Below, piece after piece: positions 1-10,467 of a DNA stretch of 64,000 nt. Source of the stretch: Tetrapyrgos nigripes (taxonomy: Eukaryota; Basidiomycota; Agaricomycetes; Agaricales; Campanellaceae); NCBI GenBank assembly GCA_013368315.1, contig JAACJM010000010.1, forward strand, positions 310,001 to 374,000, given 5' to 3'. The notes below the pieces were generated by a model. That model was not told where the DNA came from and ran no database searches. It worked only from the letters and a program-made list of their open reading frames with translations. Each line of letters opens with the position of its first letter. Position 1 is the first letter of the stretch. The position numbers were made by a program, and so were the translations under genes.

Positions 1-761
1 GCCGCGTCTCCTTCCGCAACCTCAGATACTATCATGGGCGGACCAGGCGCAAATCACTATCCATCGTCCTCGAGCGCCGTGCCGCGCCTACCTCCTATCC
101 TCCAGGTTGAAAAGCAACAAGTCACGACCTCTGCTACGCAACTGGCGAGCGCCAGTCGACGCAGAAACGAAGCAAACTTTGCGTGTCCTGTCCCAGGATG
201 TGGAAGTACTTTTACACGTCGTTTTAACCTCCGAGGTCAGTTCTCGCGACGAGTCTGCATAATGCTCCTCTTATTCCCTACAGGCCATTTGCGCTCTCAT
301 ACCGAAGAGCGTCCGTACGTTTGCGAGTGGCCAGGCTGTGGCAAAGGTTTTGCCCGCCAGCACGACTGCAAGTAAGGTAGTCTGTTTACCTTGTCAATTG
401 TATTGACTGAAAACTCGCGTTTAGACGACATCAAGCTCTGCACACTGCTAAACCTCAATCTAATGTATGCAAAGGCTGCAAGAAAACCTTCAGCCGATTG
501 GATGCTCTTAATGTGAGTGTTTACTGCTTCAATGGTCCGAACGCGTCCCGGTACTCATTTTCATTTCCAGAGGCACTGTAAGTTCAAACCGCAAGTCGCG
601 AAAGGAAGCCTGACACTGATCTCCTTCTAGTGCGCTCAGACGGCGGAGCCGAGTGCCGGGCAAAGCACGAAGCTGGATTGCAGCGAGTCAAGCAGGAAGA
701 GAACCAGCCGGGTCCTACCACCCTTAACGCCAACGCGATTGCATCAACTTCCGCTTCGTAG
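1..761 (+). CDS. C2H2 zinc-finger transcription factor, 5' truncated (Crz1-like finger block)
   Basis: C-terminal part of a nuclear DNA-binding protein; the reading frame is already open at base 1, so the N-terminus lies outside the window. After removing an intron (about 235-285) there are two complete C2H2 fingers (FACPVPGCG...HLRSH and YVCEWPGCGKGF...HQALH). A third finger-like unit follows (VCKGCKKTFSRLDALNRH...), with LRSDGGAEC after it. The RRFNLRGHLRSHTEERP and FARQHDCKRH strings are typical of fungal calcineurin-responsive (Crz1) fingers, but the regulatory N-terminus that would settle the orthology is missing. The last His of the third unit sits on a 7-nt microexon (571-577). The tail after the fingers is short and ends in Ala/Ser-rich sequence. 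Tandem with PEX5 downstream. Confidence 0.8.
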
Positions 762-913
762 TGAGACTAGTGTTTATGAAGTCAATTTTATTATATGTCG
801 TGGCTGTGTATTGTCTTGTACATGTAGTCAACCATGTGAAAGTATTTGGAGCTCTTGCTTTACCCGGTTGCGGGTTTAGGCTTTTTGAGAATACCTGCTC
901 TTCAACAGTACCC

Positions 914-3530
914 ATGTCGTTGCCTATGCTCGTCGGAGGGTCTGACTGTGGCCCTTCAAATCCACTACAAAACCTGTCCAAGAGATTTGACAATGACCGG
1001 GGACTACAGCAAGTGCGTCATACAGTCTTGAAAATCATGAATCCAGCTGAACTTGTGCCTAGGACTACTACGCACCCAATCGTGCTGGCTCTTCAAAACA
1101 GGTTCGACTTTCAAGGACTTTTCATACTGACTAGCGTTCTTATAAGATTTTGTCAGACCTTCCGGTCTCAACAAGCTCCTACAGTGCAAGATCAAGATGT
1201 AGCGAATTTCTTTACCTCCAAATCTCCCGAATTCCATCCGGCTACAAACCCATACGAGTTTTCCGACTTTCGAAAGGCATTGCCGTCTGTAGAGGTGCAG
1301 CAGCGGGGGCCACCAACAGCAGGTTGGGCGGCCGACTTTCTCCTACAACAAGGACCTCATTCTACTCCTTTACAATCCGCCGATACGAAACTTATTGCCT
1401 CTACGGAGCATATTTCTTCAGCCGTCCAGGCTCATCCATCTGTCGTTCAGACTCCATCGTCAGCAGGTATGTATGCTCAGTTTCTGTTGCGTATATACGA
1501 TCTAACTACACCGCAGGATGGAATACACACGTTCCGAGGTGGGGAGTGCAACCGATGCCAAATTTCGCTCCGCAGACATTCTTACAGACTCAGAGACAGA
1601 CGATCCCATCACAGCTGGATTGTGAGCCCTGGTTTTCCGCTCGTTGGGTATATGTAATGACGAGATTTAACAGCGAAGGCATGGGAAAAGGTTTTTGAGG
1701 ACCAGGAGCTTGTATCGACAAGTGAACTAGTACTACAGGAGGCTATATTGGAGTCTCAAGCTCGCCAAACGCCAGAAGATGCCGACGAACTTGCACGTAC
1801 CGCTGGTCTCCTGCTGGAAACTGTCAGGGAGGAAACCAATCCCAAATTCCAGAACAGTCAATTCATGTCCCTCATGACACAACTACGAGATCGTAAGGTT
1901 GTGGTTAGAGGGAATGAAATGGTGGAGAATGACGGAAGTGTGGCTGAAGGTCATGTCGATGTGAAGGGGAAGGGGCGGGCCATCGATGCACCTTTTTCTC
2001 AAGCAGGGTTGCGATTCGATTCCGAACCACTACATAATTTAGGGGGTCCCCTGGCCTTTCAACCATCTTCTCAGTCCGGACAGACTGGTCTCCAGGACGA
2101 CAACGACAGGTATTTCGAACAAGAGAATGCAGAATTTGCTGGTTTCTGGAACCAAGTGCACTCTCAGACGGGTGTGTCTGAGCATGGCATGCACTCAAGC
2201 TGGGACAAGCTGCAACAAGAATGGGACCAGTTTGAAACTACAGCCGAGGGTATCAAACCTTTGAACCTATATCAGTTTCAGCGGAATAATCCCTTCCTCC
2301 TTGGATCATCCTCTCGTACAAGGAACCACTCCCTCCATGACCAAGGACGCTTTGATGTATGCGTATTGTTTTCTTCGATGGATCAGGTTACTGATCTTTC
2401 TCTCTCCTCTAGAGTGTACTCGAGCTAGAAGCAGAGGTTCAAAGAGATGTCACAAATGCAAACGCATGGTTCGAGCTCGGCGTCAAACAGCAAGAAGCCG
2501 AAAGGGAACATAAAGCGCTGCAGGCTCTGCAACGTGCAGTAGAACTTGATCCGACTCATCTATCTGCCTGGCTCGCACTGGCTGTGTCTTATACAAATGA
2601 CGGACAACGTCTTGGAACATACGAAGCGGTACGGGAGTGGGTTATGGGAAACGACAAATACAAGGCTGCTGTTGGAGACTATCTGGCTAAGTATCCCACA
2701 CGTGAAGGATTATCGAACGCGGGGAAGTTTAATCACCTAGCTCAATGTCTACTGCATATAGTCCAACACAGTGGCCTGGATGACCTGGACGCTGACGTCC
2801 AGATTGCACTTGCTGTACTCTTCAACGCAAACGAGGTGCTTCACAGTTGCTATTCTTTTCATTTCAGAATTCTGATTGGATCTGTTAAAACAGGAGTACG
2901 ACAAGGCTCAAGACTGTTTCAGAGCAGCGCTCTCTATTCGCCCAGACGTAACTCGCTCTTCTTTTTTTTCTTTCCATTCGTGCACTCACCAGATTTACAG
3001 GATTGGTTGCTCTATAACAGAGTTGGCGCCACCATGGCAAATAGCGGCCATGCGAATGATGCTATAGATTATTATTATAGGGCACTGGAGCTAAACCCTA
3101 TGTACATTCGAGCCAGGTCGGTTCTTATCAAGTCCAAACTCAGCATCTCACATCATCATCATCATATCTAGGTATAATCTTGGGATCTCTTGTATCAATT
3201 TAAGGGTGTGTTTCTTTTTTCTGACATACCGGCAATACATATTGACTGCTCTTTCAAGCGCTACGAAGAAGCAGCTCAGCATATATATGACGCTCTATTA
3301 CTTCAAGACGCAGATGTTGTTCGTGACCCTGGTGGTGTGAATGAAGCAAGAGGGATCACTTCGTCGGTTTTATGGGAGAGTCTGAAGACAAGCTGTTTCC
3401 ACATGCAAAGGCTTGATTTGGCTACTTTGTGCGACCGTCAAGACCTTGAGGGTATGTGACCATTGCATGCGTGCACTGAGTTTGTACTGAAGTCTTTGCA
3501 GCGTTCCGTGTCAATTTCCATGGAAATTGA
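914..3530 (+). CDS. PEX5: PEX5, peroxisomal targeting signal 1 receptor
   Basis: Cytosolic/peroxisomal shuttle receptor that binds C-terminal SKL-type signals and docks on Pex14/Pex13. The start at 914 gives MSLPMLVGGSDCGPSNPLQ, the conserved fungal Pex5 N-terminus with its redox/ubiquitination Cys. The N-terminal half carries aromatic pentapeptide Pex14-binding motifs such as WAADF (about 1330) and WEKVF (about 1690). The C-terminal half is TPR repeats (NAWFELGVKQQEAEREHKALQAL; WLLYNRVGATMANSGHANDAI; ALELNPMYIRAR). It ends with the conserved tail LATLCDRQDLEAFRVNF. About nine introns are needed, several near 3-3.5 kb, separating short TPR exons. Similarity to the family is strong throughout; the exact borders of the small exons around 3115-3260 are uncertain. 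Confidence 0.93.
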
Positions 3531-3607
3531 AGGACTGTATTGTACAAAAGGTCCATAAGTTCTGTGATAATGTACAACGTATCTAGTTAATCATCATCGA
3601 GACGGCT

Positions 3608-3889
3608 CTACAGATAATGAACCCCGTTTAGTCTCTTGAAAGTAGAAAGGCGAGCTAACCCACCAGGCCGAAGACCTAACCTGATCTCCCGCTCCTCTTT
3701 GATCTTGCGGATGCTTTCCAGCATCTCAGTGTCAGCCTCAGTGATGTTTGGGTTATCCGTCAAGCTCCTGATCTTGGTCGCCAGATCCTGTTCGCGTTTC
3801 TGTATCTCCTTCTCTGCCTCTATTATGTCGCGTACATCTTGGACGTCCAAGTCGGACATGGGGATCTGAGTGGGTGCGCGACGAATCAT
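3608..3889 (-). CDS. CDC26: Anaphase-promoting complex subunit CDC26
   Basis: Small (93-residue) protein beginning MIRRAPTQIPMSDLDVQDVR. The M-x-RR-x-PT-x-I start is the signature of Cdc26, whose N-terminal peptide inserts into the TPR groove of APC6/Cut9 and stabilises the cyclosome. The middle is a charged helix (EAEKEIQKREQDLATKI...) and the tail has IRLGLRPGG, resembling the R-I-G-x-x-P segment of animal Cdc26. I chose the ATG at 3889; the frame is open further upstream to 3925, but that part does not fit the family. The assignment rests on the N-terminal motif and the length. It is head-to-head with PRA1, with about 175 bp between starts. Confidence 0.7.
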   Translation of the reverse strand: MIRRAPTQIPMSDLDVQDVRDIIEAEKEIQKREQDLATKIRSLTDNPNITEADTEMLESIRKIKEEREIRLGLRPGGLARLSTFKRLNGVHYL

Positions 3890-4063
3890 TGAGAGAGCTG
3901 GAAGCAGTGCTTTTGTAGTAAGCAAAGGACACGTTAGAGCACGTCAAGGAGAGGACTTACCTGCGGCGCAGCTGAACAATGGAAAGCAATGCACCCAAAC
4001 CAAATAAAGGTACACAAACAGCCTCTTCTCCTACCCTCAGATTGCCAACTCTCCAAACCCACC

Positions 4064-4859
4064 ATGGAAGCCCTTGTGCGAGTCACCGATACCATCAAAT
4101 CCTTCAGAGTTCGTCAAGGACGTTTCTTTCCTCAGTTGCTGCCTTTCCTCATTTTATGTCGACAATTAGGAAACCCGTCTAGCATCCATTCGCTCACCTG
4201 CTGAATTCTTTGACTATCACCGATTCTCTAGGCCTGCCGACTTCAATATTGCGACACAGGTGCGAGCACATGTTTGTCTTGCTTTACAGCTGGATTCACC
4301 CAATACTGTTTCTGTAGAGAATCACATATAATACAAGATACTTCTCGGGTAATTCCTTCCCATTCTCGTCATACTTCAGCGGAAATCCTAAAGGTCTCAT
4401 GCAGGAAACTATGTCTTGGTTATTGCTGTATTGGCGGTTTATGCCATGTACGTTCTCTGTCGCGAAAATTTCAAAGAATACACGCCATTCTGACACGTCT
4501 GCCTCCTTCCAGTTTAAGTAAACCTATCCTCCTCATCGCCCTCGCCTTTTTGGTCGGTGGATTCACTGCCATAAACAAATTTGGTGCGCCCTTTATCAAA
4601 GATGAAAACATCAGTCCTCCTGAGACCATTTTTCTTGTAAATAGCCGCAGACCCTGTCGAAATGGGCGGTCATGTCGTCACTCAGAAACACCTTTACACC
4701 GGTCTCTTTGTTATCGGAATTCCTCTACTTTTGTTTGCATCGCCGTTGACAACTTTCTTTTGGCTGGTCGGTGCCTCGGGCGTGGTTATCCTTGGTCATG
4801 CAAGCTTAATGGAACCTGGAATCGAAAGCGAGTATGCCACGGTGCAGGACACTGTCTGA
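4064..4859 (+). CDS. PRA1/YIP3 family prenylated Rab acceptor
   Basis: Multi-span ER/Golgi membrane protein that binds prenylated Rab GTPases in vesicle trafficking. It starts MEALVRVTDTIKSFR. Spliced exons give the family's RPADFNIATQ and YNTRYFSGN-like pieces, then NPILLIALAFLVGG and FTAINKF. The last exon reads EMGGHVVTQKHLYTGLFVIG, two hydrophobic stretches (LFVIGIPLLLFASPLTTFFW and LVGASGVVILGH) and an acidic C-terminus ending VQDTV. Length and order fit the family. At least five introns are needed; those between 4100 and 4660 are short and I did not fix every border. Confidence 0.85.
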
Positions 4860-5201
4860 AAGGTCGCACTTCTTGGATAACATACATTTTTCCCCCACTA
4901 GAACTCGCGACGGTTGTTTGTTCGATTTGAAAGTACACTAGCATTAGGGACTTTGTCCATACAAAGACATACTTATCGTAGGATAGTATTTTGAGAGCAA
5001 CACCAGCTTTTCCACATGAATGTATTACAACTTTCACCAGTTTGAAAGAACCATTCCTTGTATAGATACATCCGGCTATACGCTGTGCGGGAAGGAAAAT
5101 GACCATGAAAGCAGGTTAGTCGAATAAGGATAAGTATGACATGAATGAGAATACAAGTATTGAAGAGAGAAAAAGATATATGAGGAGATCCAGTACGAAA
5201 G
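4860..5201. other. Convergent intergenic spacer, no gene seen
   Basis: Space between the stop of the PRA1-family gene and the stop of the ERT1-like gene on the opposite strand. It should hold both 3' UTRs and polyadenylation signals. It is AT-richer than its neighbours. I found no coding frame with family resemblance, no tRNA and no repeat. Confidence 0.6.
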
Positions 5202-7213
5202 CTATAGCAACGGCAACCATTGACCTTTTAACAGCACGTTAACCATGAACAAGTAATGACCATAACAATGTTTACCTATGACCACGCTAGGCAGATCAAA
5301 CAGATCCCTTCGTATTGAAAAACAGAAAGTGGCTGGCACAGGAGCACCCGATGGCTTGAGTAGGACGCAATGCGAGTAGACAGATTGTGTCGAGTTTTCA
5401 AAGGCATGGGAAGCAAAGTTTTCCCAATATTCGACCACTGATTGGTTTTCGAACAACTAGATAGCAGAGGGAAGATAGAGTGGAAGGTCAAAGAGAAGGG
5501 GTATAGCTGATGAAAACGCAAATAGGGCAGACCTCGTAAATATATTTCTTCTTGCCTACTAGTTCTTCCATGGGCCATTCAGTGAGCATGCAGAACTCAG
5601 GTCCAACAAGGCAGATCTCCCCCGTACGGCGCCACACGGCCGTCGGTGTTCCGCTGTAGGATATGAGTTTTTCAAGCTCCTGAGAGGCATATTAAACCCA
5701 GAAATAGAAGAGAAACAAAAGACTTACGAGTAGCGAACGCTGAAAACATTTCTCCACAAACACTTCGTCATCCAAGGATAGAGGCATTTGCAGAGCAATG
5801 AGCGATGGCCTAAATATAGCCAACGCACGCACTATACGCAGAATATCGTTCTTTTCAAAACTTTTTGATAGAGAAACAGATATTCAGGTCGAAGAGACGC
5901 GATGAGAAAACATGAGAAATTTTGTTAGAGGTCGAGCCCACAAGGCACTCTTGGATCCACGTTTTGACCTGTGAACGGGAATACACACCGGGTGGGCAAA
6001 TGTTTCATAAGGAAGTGGTAACCCTCCGTATAATCGTATGGCTTTGTGATGCGATCATTTATGCTCTGGAGCTTGGAACCAGAATGGATACCCGGCCTTT
6101 TGGACGATTCTGCGCTCATGTGTGAATTTGAGTATTGTAGGCTTGGAGAGGCATTGGAATGTGGTGGAGAGAGGAGACCATGAGGATTTTCGTTGTTCGG
6201 TTGAAGTGAAACCTGCGGTGAAAGAGGTGGTGAACGTGGCCGTGAATCGAGTGGCCAACGAGGTTGAAGCGGATGTAAAGGGTCTGAAGAAGGTGGTGGG
6301 GGAAGTGGTGTGTGATAGAGACCTGCAAACTCTGGCGGTTGGGCAGGTTCCTGGTAGGAGTACGACAATGGAGAAGGGTCGGTCGGGAAAGAGGTGAAAG
6401 GTGGAGAATGCGTTGGAAGTTGAATGGACTCAGAAGGCCAGGTGGGTTGTTTTGAAGGGGAAGTTTGTGAATCTTGTGGTGGACTTGGATTGCCGAGGAT
6501 GGCGGACAGTATAGAATATTCCAAATTTGCGGCCTCTGAACCGAACGGAAAATTGGGATCAAAGGCAAGGTCAAAACCAGCATTGTCTGGAGGGTAGGCA
6601 TCGCCTAGAAAGAGATGAATGAGGAGGGAAGGGTAAATGACGTATACACTGACTGGGCGGAACAGGTAATGAAGGTTGGGGCGGATTCTCTACTGAAACA
6701 GCTGGTGCAGGCGCAGCGCTGACTGAAGAGGTCTTTGCATCGGTTTTATTGCGTTTCAGTTGCTCTAAAACATTGTCAGTAAATGAAGAGGAGAGATAGA
6801 AGACTAGTTACCGAGTTCAGCCTCGTCCAAAAGATACTTGGCTTTTTTACGGTGGCCCTCGGTACAACTATTGGCAATACCGCGTTTTATGCAACGCTGA
6901 CACGGCCGCGCTACAAAACGAATTACATGGAGAAAAATAAGGTGATATGGACAGACATACAGTCGTCGCAAGTGAGGTGAGCTTTTTGGCAGTGAAAGCA
7001 AGCGCGATTTGCTTTTTTCTTCTTCGGGCCGTCGCGAGGTTTTCGGACAGGATTTGTGGGCGTTTCTGATGATGCAGCCAAGTCAGATGAGCGCTTGCGT
7101 TTTGGAGGAGGCTTTGCAGGGGCAATGGGCACGAGAGAGGTGGAAGACGACATGAGACAAGAGGAACCGCTGTGAATCGCTGTAGTATCGGACAAGGTAT
7201 CGGACCGCGGCAT
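5202..7213 (-). CDS. ERT1: ERT1/AcuK-type Zn2Cys6 regulator of gluconeogenesis with PAS domain
   Basis: Nuclear transcription factor. In ascomycetes this family activates gluconeogenic genes such as PCK1 and FBP1 on non-sugar carbon. A basic stretch (KPRDGPKKKKANR) leads into a binuclear zinc cluster, CFHCQKAHLTC...CQRCIKRGIANSC, followed by TEGHRKKAKYLLDEAEL, which is diagnostic of ERT1/AcuK. A Pro/Ser-rich linker (about 6100-6540) precedes YDYTEGYHFLMKHLPTR and a C-terminal PAS region (YELFENQSVVEYWENFASHA). The last intron, near 5220-5275, joins VVIG to QWLPLL. The first ATG (7213) lies only 8 bp from the divergent MTQ1 start; an in-frame ATG at 7153 (MSSSTSLVPIAPAK) is an equally good start. 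Confidence 0.88.
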
Positions 7214-7221
7214 TTGACTTC

Positions 7222-8026
7222 ATGACTTTACTCAGTTTACTAGAAAAAAAATGGCTCCGCCAGGCCGCATCCTCTCCAGCTCATTTCCAGTCTCTTCTAC
7301 GCCGTCGTCGAAAGGGTGAACCCTTGCAGTATATTATAGGTCCTTTTTCCATGTCCCTGCCAGCGTCGCGTACTTATTTTTACTACAGGAACCCAGCCCT
7401 TTGGCCCCCTCAATCTCCGTGTTCGTCCACCAATCCTCATTCCGCGTCCAGAGACAGAGCATTGGGCCATACAACTCGCAGATCGCATCCAAAACAGGCC
7501 CCGTCGTACTCTGCTCGACCTAGGGACTGGTTCTGGGTGCATTTCTCTTCTCCTTACTCATCTGTGTCCCGCGTTGTCCGCCCACGCGGTCGACGTCAAT
7601 CCTGCGGCTGTCGAGCTTGCAAACGAGAACGCGCTCCTTTGCTCAATTGATCGTTTTCAAGCCTTTCAGGCAGACTTCCTTCATCAGGATTTTCCCAGCC
7701 ATCCTTCTCTCAGCCCACCGTATGACATACTCGTGTCTAACCCACCATATATCCCCTTGGCCGAGTATCTGACTCTCTCTGATGACGTCAAAAAGTACGA
7801 GGATCCAAGGGCCCTGTTAGGCGGTAATTCCGGACTAGACTTTTACCATGCAATCGCTCGTCTGGCCGTCCGCGAGCGCTTTCTCTCTCCCGATGCCATT
7901 ATCGCTTTGGAGGTTGGTCACAACCAAGCTGATGCAGTCAGTGCTATCCTACAGTCAGCCAAGCTTAGGACCGACGTATGGCCGGACCCTTGGGGTATCC
8001 CAAGGACGATTTTCGCGTATCGTTAG
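7222..8026 (+). CDS. MTQ1: MTQ1/HemK-type release-factor glutamine methyltransferase
   Basis: SAM-dependent N5-glutamine methyltransferase of the PrmC/HemK family; the mitochondrial member modifies the GGQ Gln of the organellar release factor. An intron (about 7340-7387) joins GEPLQYIIG to TQPFGPL, restoring the family sequence QYIxGTQPFG. Then come ILIPRPETE, the SAM site LLDLGTGSGCISLLL, AVDVNPAAVELANENA, and the catalytic NPPY motif in DILVSNPPYIP. The C-terminus has IALEVGHNQADAV, as in PrmC. Length is normal. The call of MTQ1 (mitochondrial) over MTQ2 (cytosolic eRF1) rests on the PrmC-like N-terminal region, which MTQ2 lacks. Confidence 0.88.
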
Positions 8027-8151
8027 CAATTTTCTGAACCCTCCGTTGCCGCACGGAAAAACGATTTCATAGGGGCATTTTTTATGTAATCGATAAGAAA
8101 CCCTCCCTTATCAGACCCATTGTTCAGTTCCCTCTCTTTCTTTATCTCTCG

Positions 8152-10311
8152 ATGGCCCAAGCTGTTCCCCTCGACCGTTTCTCCGAAATATTCTCCGCAA
8201 CTACAGGTACCTCTTACTTCTATTTGCCTGACTGATGTATCTTACACCGGCGAAGAGCTCTCTAGTGTTGCTATTGGTGGTCGGATAGTCTCTGTGTCGG
8301 ACGAGTTTTTTGCCGAAGCATTCCATCTGTTATTAGTTGAAGTGAGGGTCAGAAGAATTCGTTGTTTTTCATTTCTCTCATTAGGTGTTAGCCGGCACCT
8401 AGCTTGAAAGGCCAGTTCGGTCCAAACGGTGCACTTTATAGCGGATGGGAAAGCAGGCGACATAATCCCACCCATGATTGGTGAGCTCTTCTTTCTCATG
8501 AACGGACGGGTCTCATCGCTCTCGCAACAGGTGTATCATCAAGCTGGGCACATCTGGTACCATTAGTGGCTTTGATATTGACACCTCTCATTTTAACGGT
8601 ACGGAGCCAATCAATATTGAATGTCAGGCATTGCTCACCTATCCCAGGAAATGAGGCTCCGCATGTTTCGGTCGATGCCATTTATGATCCCTCTTCAGAA
8701 GACCCCACTGCCGACGATCCCAGAGTATGCTTCCAGAATTATGCCATTTCTTGGAAACTGACTTAGCACTCAGTGGACGGAGATCTTGCCCAAAGTCTCC
8801 TTGGGTCCCAATTCTCGTCATCTTCTCACTATACCATCAGCCCCTGCTGCGACATACGTGAAGTTGAATATGTATCCTGATGGTGGGATTGTGCGTTCGT
8901 CTTATGTTGTCTTCGGAATTGATAACTAACCTAGTCCATCCAGGCTCGTTTCAGGGTATACGGACATGTCTCCCCCGTGCTTCCCGCCTCCGTCAGTGAA
9001 ATCTTTGATTTGGCCCACGTGTTCGCGGGAGGGAGGGTCGAGTTTACCTCAGATCAGCATTTCGGCGTTGGATCTAATCTTATTCTTCCCGGAAGAGGCA
9101 AGCATATGGGAGATGGTTGGGAGACGAAACGCAGTCGACAATCGGGCCATAAGGATTGGGCCATAATCAAACTGTGAGTAGCTCACCTGTGCTTCCTATC
9201 GGTTTGCTTATGCAATACATATGTCCAGCACTGTCCCGGGATATCTTCAGTATGTAGAGATCGACACTGCGCACTTCAAGGGCAATTTTCCGGAGAGCTG
9301 CGAATTACATGCTCTGTATTCTGAGAATGAGATTGATTGGACAGCGGGCCGAGGGGAAGATAAGGAGTGGCAGCTTGTTTTACCACCCACTAAAGTGGGA
9401 CCTCATAGACAGCACTACTTCCAGCTTGAGAATGTGCAAGGTAACAAGTATACACATGTCAAAGTGACTATCCACCCAGACGGTGGGATCAAGCGTGTTC
9501 GGGTGTATGGTAGACGGGCAGATATAGGTGAAGCCAGCTCATCCAATCAGGAAACTCTTGCAGCCACTCCGTCGGATGACACATCGATGATCTCACCTTC
9601 ATCTCGTCCAAGCAAGAGCTTAATGAAAGTTCTACCTGTCCTACCTCTGACACCAGAAGCTTTCGCGCCATTCGGTCAAGTTGTTCAAGCCTATGGAGAT
9701 CATACAGCTGCACCCAAAGGAACCAAGATTACCCCTGCTAATGCAGGTACTGCAAACAAATTCCACAAACTCGCTCTTCTGTCATCATCCTACCCCCCCG
9801 ATTTTGGTGCAACAACTGGACTGTCTGTTTACCGCTGCCAGCCGCTCAAAGAAATTGGCGCAGATGGGATCACGGAGCTAACAACTCTGGAGAGGCACTC
9901 GTTCACGAATCAAGCATTTGTGCCCATGGGAAGTGGTCCGGGAGAGGGTCTAGAGGATCCGGCGCAGAGGTACCTGGTGGTCGTAGCGCATAACGGGAAG
10001 GACGATCGTCCAGATCTGTCGACACTGAGAGCGTTTGTTGCGAGCACTGCCCAAAGCATTGTGTACAATACAGGGATTTGGCGTGAGTGTCGATTTCATC
10101 TTGTAGGGATGGTCCTGATTAGTAACCTTACACAGATCAACCCATGACGGTGCTTGACAAGGTACGAGCGGGCGCGTATCAGTGTTTGCATTATTACTGA
10201 TGAGACTAGGCTCTGGATTTTACATGCGTAGAAACTCAGATTGGGAATGGAGGGAAGGAAGATTGCGAGATAGTCAAAGTTGACGCTGGAATGGGACTGA
10301 GGATACCCTAG
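8152..10311 (+). CDS. Fused allantoicase - ureidoglycolate lyase
   Basis: Two successive purine-catabolism enzymes in one chain. Allantoicase splits allantoate to ureidoglycolate and urea; ureidoglycolate lyase splits that to glyoxylate and urea. The first allantoicase repeat runs from [20 protein letters not shown] through [17 protein letters not shown] to MYPDGGIARFRVYG. The second is [39 protein letters not shown] and [13 protein letters not shown] (to about 9520). A Ser/Thr-rich linker follows, then the lyase ([48 protein letters not shown]). No stop or splice site favours separating them around 9520-9630. A comparable DAL2-DAL3 fusion is known in Cryptococcus. The first intron joins SATT to ELSSVAIGG. 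Confidence 0.9.
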
Positions 10312-10467
10312 AGGCTAGAAGGTTAACAGAGTAGACTTTAGATAAGGTTGCTTGCAGGCACTTGCAGGAGGTGAATACAGTTTCGCGTGACCCAATGTGT
10401 TTGGTATTGTTAGGCTGCAGGTTTGTCCAGCGACTAAGGCATTTCCTCCTTCCTTTCTACTCTCTTC

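Noticed and set aside
3890..3961. Longer CDC26 N-terminus through a possible 5' intron (GTAAGTCC...ACAAAAG)
   Set aside because: No ATG in phase upstream, and the family N-terminus is M-x-RR-x-PT, which begins at 3889.
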